From assembly GCF_030506325.1 (NCBI RefSeq), contig NZ_CP120683.1, positions 2,046,001-2,110,000 of the forward strand: a DNA stretch of 64,000 bases. Reading direction: 5' to 3'. The notes below the pieces were generated by a model. It saw only the letters and a program-made list of their open reading frames with translations. It was not told where the DNA came from and did no database searches. Both the position numbers and the translations under genes were made by a program. Shown here in pieces: positions 42,406 through 51,632 of this stretch. Position 1 is the first letter of the stretch. Every line of letters begins with the position of its first letter. Origin of the DNA: Tunicatimonas pelagia. Its GTDB lineage: Bacteria > Bacteroidota > Bacteroidia > Cytophagales > Cyclobacteriaceae.

Positions 42406-43746
42406 CTATTTAAAAAATTTCTCCACTTCCGACAAAGCATCCCGTTGGCTGAGTACCACTACCCGATCGTCGCGTTCAAATTTGAAATTGCCTAAGGCAA
42501 TGTAGCCTTTTCCGTCACGGATTACTCCACCGATAATAGCATCGCCCGGAAACTTCAGATCTTTCAGGAGACGATTGGCAATTTTACAATTATCGTTCAC
42601 TTCGTACTCCAAAATCTCGGCTTCTACTCCGTGAATACCCGTGATAGAGACTACATCGCCCTCGCGGATGTAGCGGAAAATAAAATTGGCTGCAATTAGT
42701 TTTTTGTTAATCATGGTATCCACCCCGATATTCTGACTCAGATGGATGTAGTCCGTATTTTCTACCAAGGCAATGGTTTTCTTTACCTTTCTATCTTTGG
42801 CTACCAAGCAACTAATAATATTCGTTTCGGAGTCACCGGTAAGAGCAATGAAGGCATCCATGTCGGCGAGCCCTTCCTGCGTAAGTAGCTCCACATTCCG
42901 CCCGTCGCCGTTAATCACCAGCACATTGGGTAATTGGTCAGCTAGCTCGAAGCACTTTTCTTTATTTCGCTCAATCAGCTTAATTCGGTACGAGTCGCTA
43001 AGTTTTCGGGCGGTGTGGTACCCGGCTTTACTACCACCCAAAATCATCAAGCTCTGGATTTCTATTTTTACCTTGCCCGTCAGTTTGAGCACTCGGTCAA
43101 TGCCGTCGGGCTGAGCAATAAAGTACACGTGGTCGTTCACTCTAAGACGGTTATTTCCCTTAGGAATGATGGTTCGCCCCTCGCGTAGAATAGCCACAAT
43201 AATATACGAATTATCCGGGTTGAGCCGGGAGGTTTCAGCCAGCGTCTTACCAATTAAGTTACTATCGTGATCCAGTGTAATTCCGATTAGCGATAATAGC
43301 CCTTGATCAAACTCGAAGGTGTCCGTAACTGCGGCCATGCGTAGCAATCGCTTCACCTCCCGGGCCGCTAACGATTCGGGTGAGATCAGTTCATCGATGC
43401 CTACGGCTCGTAGATCGAGTGTTTCCTTATCCATGAGAAACTCCTCATTGCTAATGCGAGCTACTGTACGCTTCACGCCCAACTGTTTGGCAATAACGGT
43501 AGTAGCCAGATTTACTTCTTCCGATTCGGTTACCGAAATCAGCAAATCTGCCTCGCCCACATTCGCTTGCTTTAGCGTCTTGAAAGAAGTTGCATTTCCC
43601 TTTATGGTAGCCACATCAATCTGACTACCTAGCTGACGAAGACGCTCAGCATCCAGATCAATCACCACAATTTCTTGGTTTTCGTACGAAAGGAGCTTAG
43701 CTAGGTGTGCTCCCACATCGCCCGCTCCGGCAATAACAATCCTCAT
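42406..43746 (-). CDS. trkA: Trk potassium transporter regulatory subunit TrkA
   Basis: Cytoplasmic NAD(H)-binding regulator of TrkH, with 446 residues. It has two RCK/TrkA-N units. The first starts MRIVIAGAGDVGAHLAKLLS (Rossmann GxGxxG), and the second starts SLMILGGSKAGYHTARKLS, where the third glycine position differs. Each is followed by a TrkA-C domain (IGITLDHDSNLIGKTLAE and ILEYEVNDNCKIANRLL). The gene precedes trkH. A TATATTTG -7 box is seen on the minus strand at 43770-43777, 24 bp before the ATG. Length is normal for two-unit TrkA. Confidence 0.95.
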   Translation of the reverse strand: MRIVIAGAGDVGAHLAKLLSYENQEIVVIDLDAERLRQLGSQIDVATIKGNATSFKTLKQANVGEADLLISVTESEEVNLATTVIAKQLGVKRTVARISNEEFLMDKETLDLRAVGIDELISPESLAAREVKRLLRMAAVTDTFEFDQGLLSLIGITLDHDSNLIGKTLAETSRLNPDNSYIIVAILREGRTIIPKGNNRLRVNDHVYFIAQPDGIDRVLKLTGKVKIEIQSLMILGGSKAGYHTARKLSDSYRIKLIERNKEKCFELADQLPNVLVINGDGRNVELLTQEGLADMDAFIALTGDSETNIISCLVAKDRKVKKTIALVENTDYIHLSQNIGVDTMINKKLIAANFIFRYIREGDVVSITGIHGVEAEILEYEVNDNCKIANRLLKDLKFPGDAIIGGVIRDGKGYIALGNFKFERDDRVVVLSQRDALSEVEKFFK

Positions 43747-43769
43747 AGCAGTAATAAACTCAAAAAAAG

Positions 43770-43777
43770 CAAATATA
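43770..43777 (-). promoter_or_regulatory. -7 box upstream of trkA
   Basis: On the minus strand TATATTTG matches TAnnTTTG. It lies 24 bp from the trkA ATG, which would give a short leader. A -33 element is not obvious. Confidence 0.4.
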
Positions 43778-44004
43778 GCATAATAGTAGTGGAAAATTGA
43801 AAATCGATTATTGGTAGTATTAGACAGTTAAAAGTTAAATTGTCATGTATCTTCTACTGTGTAAGAATAATCTATTGCATCATAATACAAAAGAGTTGAT
43901 ACTAATATCACTATTGACTTTTGGTAGTTGTCATTTTAACAAGATATACCTATGGATATTAAAAGCGAGAATAGCCTATACATTTCCCATTTCGTAAAGG
44001 TGGC

Positions 44005-44547
44005 TTAGGTGAGTTTCTTACTTTTAGATTCTCTGTATAATTTAAACTCTTTCTTTAGTATTCTTCTGTATGATGTATATAACTGATATGCTGCTTCTTG
44101 AGTTTGATATATGTCAAACGTCATGTTAGCCCAGTGTATTCCACTCTCAGTGTATATAACATTATACAGTGTTGCGTTTCTAATTTGCTTATTACGACCT
44201 TTATTCTGAATATACTCATCAACATGCTCTAATATATCTCGCATATTTCTTGCGTTTGTAATCTCATTGTCAAAATTATTAATAGCATTCTCTACTTTTA
44301 CTTTAATCTTGGCAACTTTTCTTCCCACTAAGATCGGTTGACGTAACCTTTTTAAAGCCGTAATGTAGAAATATACATCGGTGAGAAAGTTCCAAGGATC
44401 ATCTCTAATACTAAAGTCATAGTTTACTAAGCGACCCCTTTGTAAATTCAGTCCATCCACTGCTCGATTAACAAAGTACTGAGAATCCTCTAATATCGCG
44501 ATTTCTCTTGCAGTAAGTGGACAATTATTATCTTTAGTATTATGCAT
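44005..44547 (-). CDS. Hypothetical protein with a HEPN-like R-x4-H motif
   Basis: The function is unknown. The 180-residue protein is mostly helical. It contains ITNARNMRDILEHVDEYIQNKG, in which R103 and H108 form the R-x4-H motif of HEPN-fold ribonucleases and related proteins. Upstream helices have VENAINNFDNE. The ATG at 44547 (MHNTKDNNCPLTAREIA) is preferred over a TTG 13 codons upstream. The base composition is clearly more AT-rich than the flanking genes and AT-rich spacers surround it, suggesting horizontal acquisition. No MNT nucleotidyltransferase or antitoxin gene is next to it. The HEPN assignment rests on one motif and should be tested by profile search. Confidence 0.5.
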   Translation of the reverse strand: MHNTKDNNCPLTAREIAILEDSQYFVNRAVDGLNLQRGRLVNYDFSIRDDPWNFLTDVYFYITALKRLRQPILVGRKVAKIKVKVENAINNFDNEITNARNMRDILEHVDEYIQNKGRNKQIRNATLYNVIYTESGIHWANMTFDIYQTQEAAYQLYTSYRRILKKEFKLYRESKSKKLT

Positions 44548-44609
44548 AAAAACACTATTTCTAGATTTAACTATTAGAAGATTCAAAAAGCTCAGCTTAT
44601 AAAATATAC

Positions 44610-45296
44610 TTAAAGATACTTGATAACATCTTTGATACTACTCAATTGTTTAAACTGAAGATGATCAATGGTGTTGTCTACCTTTTCATAAGCCCAGGTG
44701 GTATGATAGGGTACATGAAAGGCATGGCCACCCAGATTTAGCACGGGCATAATATCCGATTTTAAGGAGTTGCCAACCATCAGAAACGCTTGGGGCGGAA
44801 TATCCAAGTGCTGAATCAACCGTTCGTAATTAGGTTCTTTCTTCTCCGAGACAATCTCAATGTGATGAAAATAGTTGGCTAGCCCTGATTTGAGTAGCTT
44901 GCGTTCCTGATCCAGCAAATCACCCTTGGTGGCCATTACCAATCGGTATTTTCCTTGTAAAGCCTGTAGCACCTCTTCTACTCCCTCCAGTAATTCAATG
45001 GGTTTATCCAACATCTCTTTTCCAAACTGAATAATCTTTTCAACCGCTTCCAGGCCAATGGTTTTGTCCGACATTTGAATAGCCGCCTCAATCATAGAAA
45101 GCGTCATGCTCTTGATGCCGTAGCCGTAGAGAGCAAGATTATTGATTTCGGTTTCTAGCAACTCCCGGGAAACACTGTGCTGAGGCAGATAATCTTCCAT
45201 CATTTCACAAAACTTATCCTCGGTTTCCCGAAAGTAAGGTTCGTTTACCCACAGCGTATCGTCCGCATCAAAAGCAATTACTTTTATTTGATCCAT
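44610..45296 (-). CDS. HAD-superfamily hydrolase (YjjG/phosphoglycolate phosphatase-like)
   Basis: Cytoplasmic phosphatase of the HAD superfamily with 228 residues. Motif I is FDADDTLW with the nucleophile Asp. Motif II is LVMATKG, motif III the Lys of SEKKEPNYERL, and motif IV FLMVGNSLKSDI (usually GDSxxxD, here GNSxxxD). A four-helix cap lies between motifs I and II. The ATG at 45296 gives MDQIKVIAFDADDT; a TTG-type extension upstream is not conserved. The substitution of Asp by Asn at motif IV is a mild oddity. Likely substrates are small phosphate esters such as nucleotides; none is certain. Confidence 0.88.
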   Translation of the reverse strand: MDQIKVIAFDADDTLWVNEPYFRETEDKFCEMMEDYLPQHSVSRELLETEINNLALYGYGIKSMTLSMIEAAIQMSDKTIGLEAVEKIIQFGKEMLDKPIELLEGVEEVLQALQGKYRLVMATKGDLLDQERKLLKSGLANYFHHIEIVSEKKEPNYERLIQHLDIPPQAFLMVGNSLKSDIMPVLNLGGHAFHVPYHTTWAYEKVDNTIDHLQFKQLSSIKDVIKYL

Positions 45297-45370
45297 AGTG
45301 GTAAATCTAGCCTTTGGCGCGGAGCATCCCAAACCAATTGTTATCTTTACTACTGTTGAAAACCAATCCT

Positions 45371-45661
45371 ATGGAATTTCTACTAATTGCCTACGATGGC
45401 ACCGACGAAGCAGCTTTGGAACGACGCATGAGCATTCGGGAAGAACATCTGGCTTACGCCCGCAAATTGTACCAAAGTGGAAAGCTAATTAAAGGAGGGG
45501 CTTTTCTCAATGAAGACGGAAAGATGGTTGGCTCTACCATCATTTATCAGGCAGATGCAGAGGCCGAAGTACAAGAAATTATTGCGAATGATCCCTACAA
45601 AATCAACGGAGTGTGGGTGGATATTGATGTTAAAGCTATCCGCTTGGCTAACTTGGATTAA
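45371..45661 (+). CDS. YCII-family protein
   Basis: Small dimeric alpha/beta-barrel protein (96 residues) of the YCII family, whose members include dechlorinase-like and unknown-function proteins. Typical features are an N-terminal FLLIAYDGTDE, HLAYARKLYQSGKLIKGGAFL with the family His, and VGSTIIYQADAEAEVQEIIANDPY (in part). The ATG at 45371 is chosen because the domain begins there. It is divergent from the HAD gene and 80 bp upstream of prfC in the same direction. No specific reaction can be inferred. Confidence 0.88.
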   Translation: MEFLLIAYDGTDEAALERRMSIREEHLAYARKLYQSGKLIKGGAFLNEDGKMVGSTIIYQADAEAEVQEIIANDPYKINGVWVDIDVKAIRLANLD

Positions 45662-45741
45662 TCTACTCAAATACGGGAAATTTAGCGATGAGAAACTAAT
45701 TTTACGAACTTGTTGTCTAGTAGGCGCAGAATACAAGATCC

Positions 45742-47337
45742 ATGAGCAAACTTACTGAAGAAATAGCCAAGCGGCGTACGTTTGGCATTATTAGTCACCC
45801 CGATGCGGGCAAGACTACCCTTACGGAAAAACTACTGCTGTTTGGCGGGGCCATTCAGACCGCCGGAGCGGTGAAGTCCAGCAAAATTAGTCGTCATGCT
45901 ACCTCCGACTTTATGGAGATTGAGAAGCAGCGGGGCATCTCCGTGGCTACCTCAGTAATGGGATTTATGTACCGAAACGGGGGTGACCCAATCAAAATTA
46001 ATCTGCTGGATACTCCTGGTCACCAAGATTTTGCCGAAGATACCTACCGCACGCTTACCGCGGTAGATAGCGTAGTGATGGTGATTGATTGTGTGAAGGG
46101 TGTAGAGATTCAGACCGAAAAGCTGATGGAAGTATGTCGGATGCGAAATACTCCGGTAATTGCCTTTATTAATAAGTTAGACCGTGAAGGACGCGACCCT
46201 TACGACTTGCTAGATGAAATTGAGGCTAAATTAGATATTCAGGTACGCCCATTGAGTTGGCCCATAAGTATGGGTAAAAGCTTTAAAGGAGTTTACAGTC
46301 TGTACAATAAAAGTTTATTTCTTTTTCAACCGAGTAAACAGAAGTTACAAGACGAAGGAGTACAAATTAGCGATATTCACAGCCCAGAGCTGGATGAATA
46401 TATCGGCGAAGGCTTCGCCGAGCAACTGCGCGAAGATGAAGAACTGATTACGGGAGTGTACCCCGAATTTGATATGGAAGGCTACCTGAGTGGCAAAGTA
46501 GCTCCGGTGTTCTTTGGTAGCGCGGTCAACAACTTCGGGGTGAAGGAGATGCTAGACACCTTTGTAAATATTGCCCCGTCCCCTAAAAGCCGGGAAACCG
46601 AAGAACGGGAAATTACTCCGGCTGAAGAGAAGTTTACCGGATTTGTTTTCAAAATTCACGCAAACATCGACCCTCGCCACCGCAATCGGATTGCCTTCGT
46701 TCGCATCTGCTCGGGCACTTTTGAGCGAAATAAGCCCTACTACCATACCCGACTCAAAAAGAACTTCAAATTCTCTAGTGTAACGGCCTTTATGGCGCAA
46801 GACAAAGAGATTATTGATGAAGCCTTCCCTGGTGATATTGTCGGACTGTACGATACTGGTAATCTGAAAATTGGGGATACGCTCACTGAGGGAGAAGAAG
46901 GTACTTTCAAAGGTATCCCTAGCTTCTCGCCCGAAATGTTTAAGGAAGTGATTAACCAGGATGCGATGAAAACCAAGCAACTGGACAAAGGCTTATCGCA
47001 ACTGATGGATGAAGGCGTTGCCCAGTTGTTCAGCTACGAACTTGGCTCGCGGAAAGTAGTGGGTACGGTAGGAGCACTTCAGTTTGAAGTAATTCAGCAC
47101 CGATTGAAAAACGAATACAATGCTAGTTGTACCTTTCAGCCAATGAATCTATACAAAGCCTGCTGGATTAGTAGCGATGATCCCAAAAAGCTCCAAGAAT
47201 TTATCAACTCTAAAGAGCGGCATATTGCCAAAGACAAAGACGGCAAGTACGTGTTTATGGCCGAAACCAAGTCCTGGCTACAAATGGTACAGGATAATTT
47301 TCCTGACATTCAATTTCACTTCACTTCGGAATTTTAA
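45742..47337 (+). CDS. prfC: Peptide chain release factor 3
   Basis: Translational GTPase that recycles RF1/RF2 from the ribosome. The 531 residues begin with the GTPase domain. G1 is [16 protein letters not shown]2 is in [14 protein letters not shown]3 is [18 protein letters not shown], and G4 is [13 protein letters not shown]. Domain II follows ([19 protein letters not shown]), then domain III with [16 protein letters not shown]. The length and motif order match RF3 rather than EF-G. It starts 80 bp after the YCII gene. Function assignment is firm. Confidence 0.97.
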   Translation: MSKLTEEIAKRRTFGIISHPDAGKTTLTEKLLLFGGAIQTAGAVKSSKISRHATSDFMEIEKQRGISVATSVMGFMYRNGGDPIKINLLDTPGHQDFAEDTYRTLTAVDSVVMVIDCVKGVEIQTEKLMEVCRMRNTPVIAFINKLDREGRDPYDLLDEIEAKLDIQVRPLSWPISMGKSFKGVYSLYNKSLFLFQPSKQKLQDEGVQISDIHSPELDEYIGEGFAEQLREDEELITGVYPEFDMEGYLSGKVAPVFFGSAVNNFGVKEMLDTFVNIAPSPKSRETEEREITPAEEKFTGFVFKIHANIDPRHRNRIAFVRICSGTFERNKPYYHTRLKKNFKFSSVTAFMAQDKEIIDEAFPGDIVGLYDTGNLKIGDTLTEGEEGTFKGIPSFSPEMFKEVINQDAMKTKQLDKGLSQLMDEGVAQLFSYELGSRKVVGTVGALQFEVIQHRLKNEYNASCTFQPMNLYKACWISSDDPKKLQEFINSKERHIAKDKDGKYVFMAETKSWLQMVQDNFPDIQFHFTSEF

Positions 47338-47358
47338 ACAAAAATCAACTATTTCGTA

Positions 47359-48012
47359 TCAAGCGAAGAGCTGACTTAGAAAAGCCATAAGTTTGTTTTC
47401 ATCAAAGATCACCGGGATAGGAAAGGTGAGCCCTGAAACCACCGAGCTTTGTAAGTGTCCATCACTAGCTTTAGTTATTAAATCGTACTGCTGGTCTTGC
47501 AATACGTACTGCTCTACGGTTTTCTTTTGAGCATCTACAATCCAGTACTCTGCCACCCCGTGTAGCTGATAGTCTTCAAACTTCACTCCTCTGTCTCGGG
47601 CCTGCGTCCCCGAAGAGAGCACCTCCACCACTAGGTCAGGAGCAGGAAAGAATAGCTGATCCTCTTCAAACGTTTGAGCTTTCTCTTTCTTAAAGAAGCA
47701 TACGTCCGGTTCAAAGTCATTGCGGGTCAACCGAATAAGTATTTTCTCGAAGCCAACGTAACCTAAGTCGTTTTTATGACAGTAAACTTTCAGTAATTGT
47801 ACCAAACGACCGGTAACATCAACGTGCCTTTTTTTAGCGGGTGAATGAACTACTACTTCGCCTTTAATAAACTCTACCTTCTCCTGCTCGCTCATCTCTT
47901 CATAGAAACGCTGACGGCGGTTTTGCTCCTCACTCCAGGCTTGCTGAAGCTCTTCCAAAATCATAGGTGCCCGGAGCGAGTTCATAATTTCATCAACAAT
48001 GGCTTCTTTCAT
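47359..48012 (-). CDS. Uma2-family (PD-(D/E)XK fold) endonuclease-like protein
   Basis: Uma2-type proteins have a restriction-endonuclease-like fold and are often multi-copy and of unknown role. In this 217-residue protein the N-terminus has EFIKGEVVVHSPAKKRH (motif E-x-x-x-G). Then come NDFEPDVCFFKKE with the Asp, and PDLVVEVLSSGTQARDRGVKFEDYQ with the E-x-L-S-x-x-T pattern. GVAEYWIVDAQKKTVEQY closes the core. It stands alone between prfC and a Crp/Fnr gene. Catalytic residues appear complete, but substrate DNA is not known. Confidence 0.88.
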   Translation of the reverse strand: MKEAIVDEIMNSLRAPMILEELQQAWSEEQNRRQRFYEEMSEQEKVEFIKGEVVVHSPAKKRHVDVTGRLVQLLKVYCHKNDLGYVGFEKILIRLTRNDFEPDVCFFKKEKAQTFEEDQLFFPAPDLVVEVLSSGTQARDRGVKFEDYQLHGVAEYWIVDAQKKTVEQYVLQDQQYDLITKASDGHLQSSVVSGLTFPIPVIFDENKLMAFLSQLFA

Positions 48013-48180
48013 AGCAGTTTAATAATACGAGGTATCTTTAAAATACGAAGAAACTATTAATCTCGTTGTAGTGCCTGTCTATTTTCATAGATGCAGTCAA
48101 AATTTGAACCTGGTTTGTACGAAACAAGTTTTTCGGGGCTCAGTTTTTCTTCAAAGAGCTAATTCCAACTAAGTGATATT

Positions 48181-48768
48181 TTGAACGAATACCAGAAGCT
48201 ACTACAAAATATTCGTCGGCACGTATCCCTAGGACCGACGGAAGAACAGAGGCTGCTTACAATTGTCCGAACCACCCGCATCCGAAGGCGACAATTTATC
48301 GATCAGCCAGGTTATGTTTGTTTGTACCGCAACTATGTGGTGAAAGGGGCTTTTCGCTCTTTCTTCGTTGATACCGAAGGCAAAGAGCATATCGTACAGA
48401 TTGCGATAGAAGATTGGTTCGTCAGCGATTTTTATAGTTATATCACCCAAACTCCCGCCACGCTCTTCGTAGAAGCCCTAGAAGACTCAGTCATTTTGCA
48501 AATGCAGTACGAAGATATTGAGCAGCTTTGTACCGAAATTCACGCGCTAAGCGAGTACTTCCGCATTACAACTGAGCGGGCGTTTGCTTTCTCCCGGAAA
48601 AGAGCCTTGTCTAATCTGAGTAAGACAGCCGAAGAGCGTTATCTGGAGTTGCTGGAGCGATACCCCAACATCGTTCACCGGGTTCCACAAAAGACTATTG
48701 CTTCGTACCTGGGCATGACCCCGGAGTTTCTGAGCAAAATTCGGAAGAAGCTCGCTTCCAAATCTTAA
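48181..48768 (+). CDS. Crp/Fnr-family transcriptional regulator
   Basis: A second regulator of the Crp/Fnr type, with 195 residues. The cNMP-like beta roll is seen in RQFIDQPGYVCLYRNYVVKGAFRSFFVD (in part), and the C-terminal helix-turn-helix in VPQKTIASYLGMTPEFLSKIRKKL. No ATG lies near the N-terminus and the TTG at 48181 is the best start. It lies about 100 bp upstream of an SDR gene on the same strand and may control it. The effector is unknown. The pattern is typical of Bacteroidota regulators next to oxidoreductase genes. Confidence 0.9.
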   Translation: MNEYQKLLQNIRRHVSLGPTEEQRLLTIVRTTRIRRRQFIDQPGYVCLYRNYVVKGAFRSFFVDTEGKEHIVQIAIEDWFVSDFYSYITQTPATLFVEALEDSVILQMQYEDIEQLCTEIHALSEYFRITTERAFAFSRKRALSNLSKTAEERYLELLERYPNIVHRVPQKTIASYLGMTPEFLSKIRKKLASKS

Positions 48769-48869
48769 ACCAGTTCAAGTCTATTTCCTAATCTAGCTTA
48801 TTTCTAACTACCTCAGACTGCTACATCTTTGTAGAGTCAATATTGGCATCACTAAAAATCGTACAACTA

Positions 48870-49703
48870 ATGAAAAAGCATATTTGGTTGATTACCGGAA
48901 TTTCCAGTGGCCTGGGGCAAGCATTGGCTCAAGCAGTTATGGAAGCGGGCGACTACGTGGTAGGCACGTTACGTCAGCCCGAACAAATAGAACAATTTAA
49001 TCGGCAGTACGCTGATCGGGGAGCTGCTATTCTGCTCGATATTACGAACCCAGACGCAATTCAGGCGACAGTTGAGCGAGTGACTTCCGAATTTGATCGG
49101 ATTGATGTATTGGTGAACAACGCCGGAGTGGGTTTCGTAGGAGCAGTAGAAGAAGCTTCTATCGAGGAAGTAAGAAACGTCTTTGAAGCAAATTTCTTCG
49201 GTACGTTAGCCCTCACGCAAGCGGTATTGCCCCGTATGCGCCAGCAACGAAAAGGGCATATTGTGCAAATTTCGTCGCACGCTGGTATCAAAGCTTTTGC
49301 CGGATTCGGAGTATATAACGCCAGTAAATTTGCGCTAGAAGGGTTCAGCGAAGCCCTGGCTCAGGAAGTAGTTCCGCTCGGCATCAATGTCACCATCGTG
49401 GAACCGGGTCCGTTCCGAACGAACTTCGCAGGAAGTCGCTTGGGACAAGCTCAGCAGGTTATTGACGATTACGCAACCACCGCCGGGGCGTTTAGAGAAA
49501 AGCTGAAAAGCGTAGACGGACAGCAGGAAGGCGACCCGTCCAAAGCAGCGCGCGCGATCATTGACTTGGTCAATTCCGCTAACCCTTCGCTTCGTCTTCC
49601 GTTAGGAAAGACGGCACTCAAAACGATACAAATGAAGCTAGACAGTGTAGCGGCCGATCTGGAAGCCAACCGAGAGATTGCCGAGCGTGCCGTGTTTATG
49701 TAG
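48870..49703 (+). CDS. Short-chain dehydrogenase/reductase (SDR)
   Basis: NAD(P)-dependent oxidoreductase of the classical SDR family, with 277 residues. The cofactor motif is TGISSGLG near the N-terminus. NNAGVGFVG follows, then the catalytic Ser in VQISSHAG and the YNASK motif with catalytic Tyr and Lys. The C-terminal tail has LPLGKTALKTI, usual for related SDR proteins. The ATG at 48870 is preferred to a TTG nine codons earlier because the domain starts MKKHIWLITG. It follows a Crp/Fnr regulator on the same strand. The natural substrate is unknown. Confidence 0.93.
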   Translation: MKKHIWLITGISSGLGQALAQAVMEAGDYVVGTLRQPEQIEQFNRQYADRGAAILLDITNPDAIQATVERVTSEFDRIDVLVNNAGVGFVGAVEEASIEEVRNVFEANFFGTLALTQAVLPRMRQQRKGHIVQISSHAGIKAFAGFGVYNASKFALEGFSEALAQEVVPLGINVTIVEPGPFRTNFAGSRLGQAQQVIDDYATTAGAFREKLKSVDGQQEGDPSKAARAIIDLVNSANPSLRLPLGKTALKTIQMKLDSVAADLEANREIAERAVFM

Positions 49704-49723
49704 AAAAAGTTGCATTATCTACC

Positions 49724-50455
49724 ATGCTAACCCCGAATGTTCTGTACGAAGACAATCACTTACTGATTGTAAACAAACCCGCGGGGTGGCTGGTGCAGGG
49801 TGATCGTACCGGAGACCCGCCGCTGGTAGATTGGGGGAAAGAGTATCTGAAGAAGAAGTACGATAAACCAGGGGCAGTATTTCTAGGAGTAGTGCATCGG
49901 CTGGATCGACCAGTAAGCGGGGTGGTAGCGATGGCTCGAACTTCTAAAGCACTGGCTCGGATGAATGAAATTTTTAAGACCAGAAAAGTAACGAAAACCT
50001 ATTGGGCATTGGTGCAAAATCCCCCGCCTCAGCCAGAAGACACGTTGGTGCATTGGCTGGTGAAAGACTCAGCTAAGAATAAAGTGACAGCTTTTCGTGC
50101 TGAGAAAAGAGATAGTAAACGGGCGGAGTTGTCGTATCGTCTGGTTATGAGCAAAAATCCCCCTAACCTCCTTTTCCAAAGGGGGAAAAATGGCGTACAT
50201 TTATTGGAAGTGAGACCACTTACGGGGCGATCGCATCAGATTCGGGTGCAGTTGGCGGCAATGGGTTGCCCTATTGTGGGTGATGTGAAGTACGGTGCTG
50301 CCGAGCCATTGCCGGATGCTAGTATTGCACTACACGCGCGAACGCTATCATTTATTCATCCGGTTAAGCGCGAACCCATGAGTTTTACGGCTGATGTACC
50401 ATCGCTTGATCTTTGGCAGCCTTTTGTGTCGGCTGAGGAACCAAAAAATGATTAG
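49724..50455 (+). CDS. RluA-family RNA pseudouridine synthase with in-frame repeat insertion
   Basis: Isomerises uridine to pseudouridine in rRNA or tRNA. The 243 residues begin with LYEDNHLLIVNKPAGWLVQ. The catalytic motif is VVHRLDRPVSGVVA, with the Asp in HRLDR. Later come TKTYWALVQ and the RNA-binding LTGRSHQIRVQLAAMGCPIVGD. Between YRLVMS and VHLLEV, about 14 residues (KNPPNLLFQRGKNG) are extra relative to the usual form. Their DNA is a C/G-rich palindrome (see repeat). The insertion keeps the frame, so the protein is probably still functional. It follows the SDR gene by 20 bp. Confidence 0.92.
   Translation: MLTPNVLYEDNHLLIVNKPAGWLVQGDRTGDPPLVDWGKEYLKKKYDKPGAVFLGVVHRLDRPVSGVVAMARTSKALARMNEIFKTRKVTKTYWALVQNPPPQPEDTLVHWLVKDSAKNKVTAFRAEKRDSKRAELSYRLVMSKNPPNLLFQRGKNGVHLLEVRPLTGRSHQIRVQLAAMGCPIVGDVKYGAAEPLPDASIALHARTLSFIHPVKREPMSFTADVPSLDLWQPFVSAEEPKND
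50153..50190. repeat. Short palindromic repeat inserted within the pseudouridine synthase gene
   Basis: AAAAATCCCCC, a short centre (taacctccttttccaaa) and GGGGGAAAAA form an inverted repeat of the kind that occurs in many copies in Bacteroidota and cyanobacterial spacers. Here it lies inside a coding region and is read through in frame. Confidence 0.7.
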
Positions 50456-50474
50456 TTGCCGTTAACGTTTGCGT

Positions 50475-50783
50475 ATGACTTGGATAGAAAAGCTCAGAAG
50501 TCGCTGGGAAGTTAATAGTGTCGGACAGGTAATTATCATTTTAATCGTATTTGCCTGCACCGGATTTTCCGTACTTTTTCTGAAGCAGCCCCTCTATAAC
50601 CTAGTAGGTATCACTCCCGAAACCTCCATCTGGATTCGGGTGCCTTTTTATTTGTTAACCATTCTGCCAGCTTACCAGATACTGTTGTTGGCTTACGGTT
50701 TCATTTTTGGCCAGTTCCGCTTCTTCTGGAATTTTGAGAAGAAAACTTTTTTTCGCATCTTCGGAAAGAAACTTCACCACTAG
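50475..50783 (+). CDS. DUF6787-like small membrane protein
   Basis: Conserved small protein of 102 residues with two membrane spans, GQVIIILIVFACTGFSVLF and IRVPFYLLTILPAYQILLLAYG. The N-terminus is MTWIEKLRSRWEVNS and the C-terminus FFWNFEKKTFFRIFGK, with basic and aromatic residues on the cytoplasmic side. This pattern fits the Bacteroidota family DUF6787, whose function is not known. The ATG at 50475 is chosen over a TTG two codons before. It lies 20 bp after the pseudouridine synthase gene and may be co-transcribed with it. Confidence 0.75.
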   Translation: MTWIEKLRSRWEVNSVGQVIIILIVFACTGFSVLFLKQPLYNLVGITPETSIWIRVPFYLLTILPAYQILLLAYGFIFGQFRFFWNFEKKTFFRIFGKKLHH

Positions 50784-50797
50784 TTGTTCTAACTGCC

Positions 50798-51241
50798 ATG
50801 AAAAAGACAATAACATTTTTACTGATTATTTTTAGCTTTTTTGTCATTTTAGGCTGTGAAAAGGATAATGTAGCACCTGAGGATGCGTATTCTATCCTTA
50901 TTATCAATAAAACGGAATTTCCACTTACTCAAGTAACGTTTGCAGCAGTGAAGGGGCCGGCTAGAATTAACAATACCATATCGTGGAACATAGTAGACAA
51001 AAAGCCAGCGTATGACTCAATTATTTTCGATACTATTGGGCAGAATGAAGAGGCCAGTATTAGATGGACGCCTAGCTCTTTTCCTGATAGTGTTGATTTT
51101 GTTAGATTTAGCGCAGAATCGAATAACTCTATTAGAAGCACCGCATTTGGCCGATTTAGAGGAAACGATATTCATATCGTTAGAAGCTTAACCTTGACTA
51201 TCACAGAAGACGCTATTATGACTGCGGGCAAAGATCCGTGA
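50798..51241 (+). CDS. Hypothetical lipoprotein
   Basis: I do not recognise the family. The 147-residue protein has a lipoprotein signal, MKKTITFLLIIFSFFVILGC, with Cys at residue 20, so it is anchored in a membrane leaflet. The mature part is beta-rich, with alternating hydrophobic residues (YSILIINKTEFPLTQVTFAAV, in part), and lacks cysteines and clear catalytic residues. It is 14 bp downstream of the small membrane protein gene, so the two may be one transcript. Its AT content is higher than that of its upstream neighbours. Confidence 0.65.
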   Translation: MKKTITFLLIIFSFFVILGCEKDNVAPEDAYSILIINKTEFPLTQVTFAAVKGPARINNTISWNIVDKKPAYDSIIFDTIGQNEEASIRWTPSSFPDSVDFVRFSAESNNSIRSTAFGRFRGNDIHIVRSLTLTITEDAIMTAGKDP

Positions 51242-51378
51242 TGATTAAAATTGATATTCTATCGTATATGATGGGGGGTTGGCTAATAAAAAAGTAACAG
51301 AGTATTGTAATGCGGTAGAGTTCAGTATTCTGATTTTTGTTAGTTGGAACTTTAAGCTCAGAATGCTAAGAACTCAGG

Positions 51379-51627
51379 CTATTCGCTTATCACCCGTTCG
51401 GCTAATACAGTAATCGTATTATTTAGCACTTCCACCACTCCTCCTTCTACGGTCACTGCACCTTCGCCAGCCTTACCTCGGTATGCTATATCCCCTTTTC
51501 CCAGTGAGCTAACTAGTGGGGCGTGGTTACGGAGCACCTGAAACGAGCCATCACTTCCTGGAAAGGTAGCTGATTCTACTTCACCTTCAAAAACTTCCTG
51601 ATCGGGGGTAATTATTGTTAGTTGCAT
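51379..51627 (-). CDS. atpC: F1F0 ATP synthase epsilon subunit
   Basis: Central-stalk subunit of F1 ATP synthase. The 82-residue protein begins MQLTIITPDQEVFEGEVESAT and shows FPGSDGSFQVLRNHAPLVSSLG, the conserved core of the N-terminal beta sandwich. It ends just after the sandwich, so the C-terminal helical hairpin found in many bacterial epsilon subunits is missing; short forms are usual in Bacteroidota. It follows atpD at 82 bp. The gap holds a large inverted repeat. The other ATP synthase genes are not in this window. Confidence 0.93.
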   Translation of the reverse strand: MQLTIITPDQEVFEGEVESATFPGSDGSFQVLRNHAPLVSSLGKGDIAYRGKAGEGAVTVEGGVVEVLNNTITVLAERVISE

Positions 51628-51632
51628 GAGTC

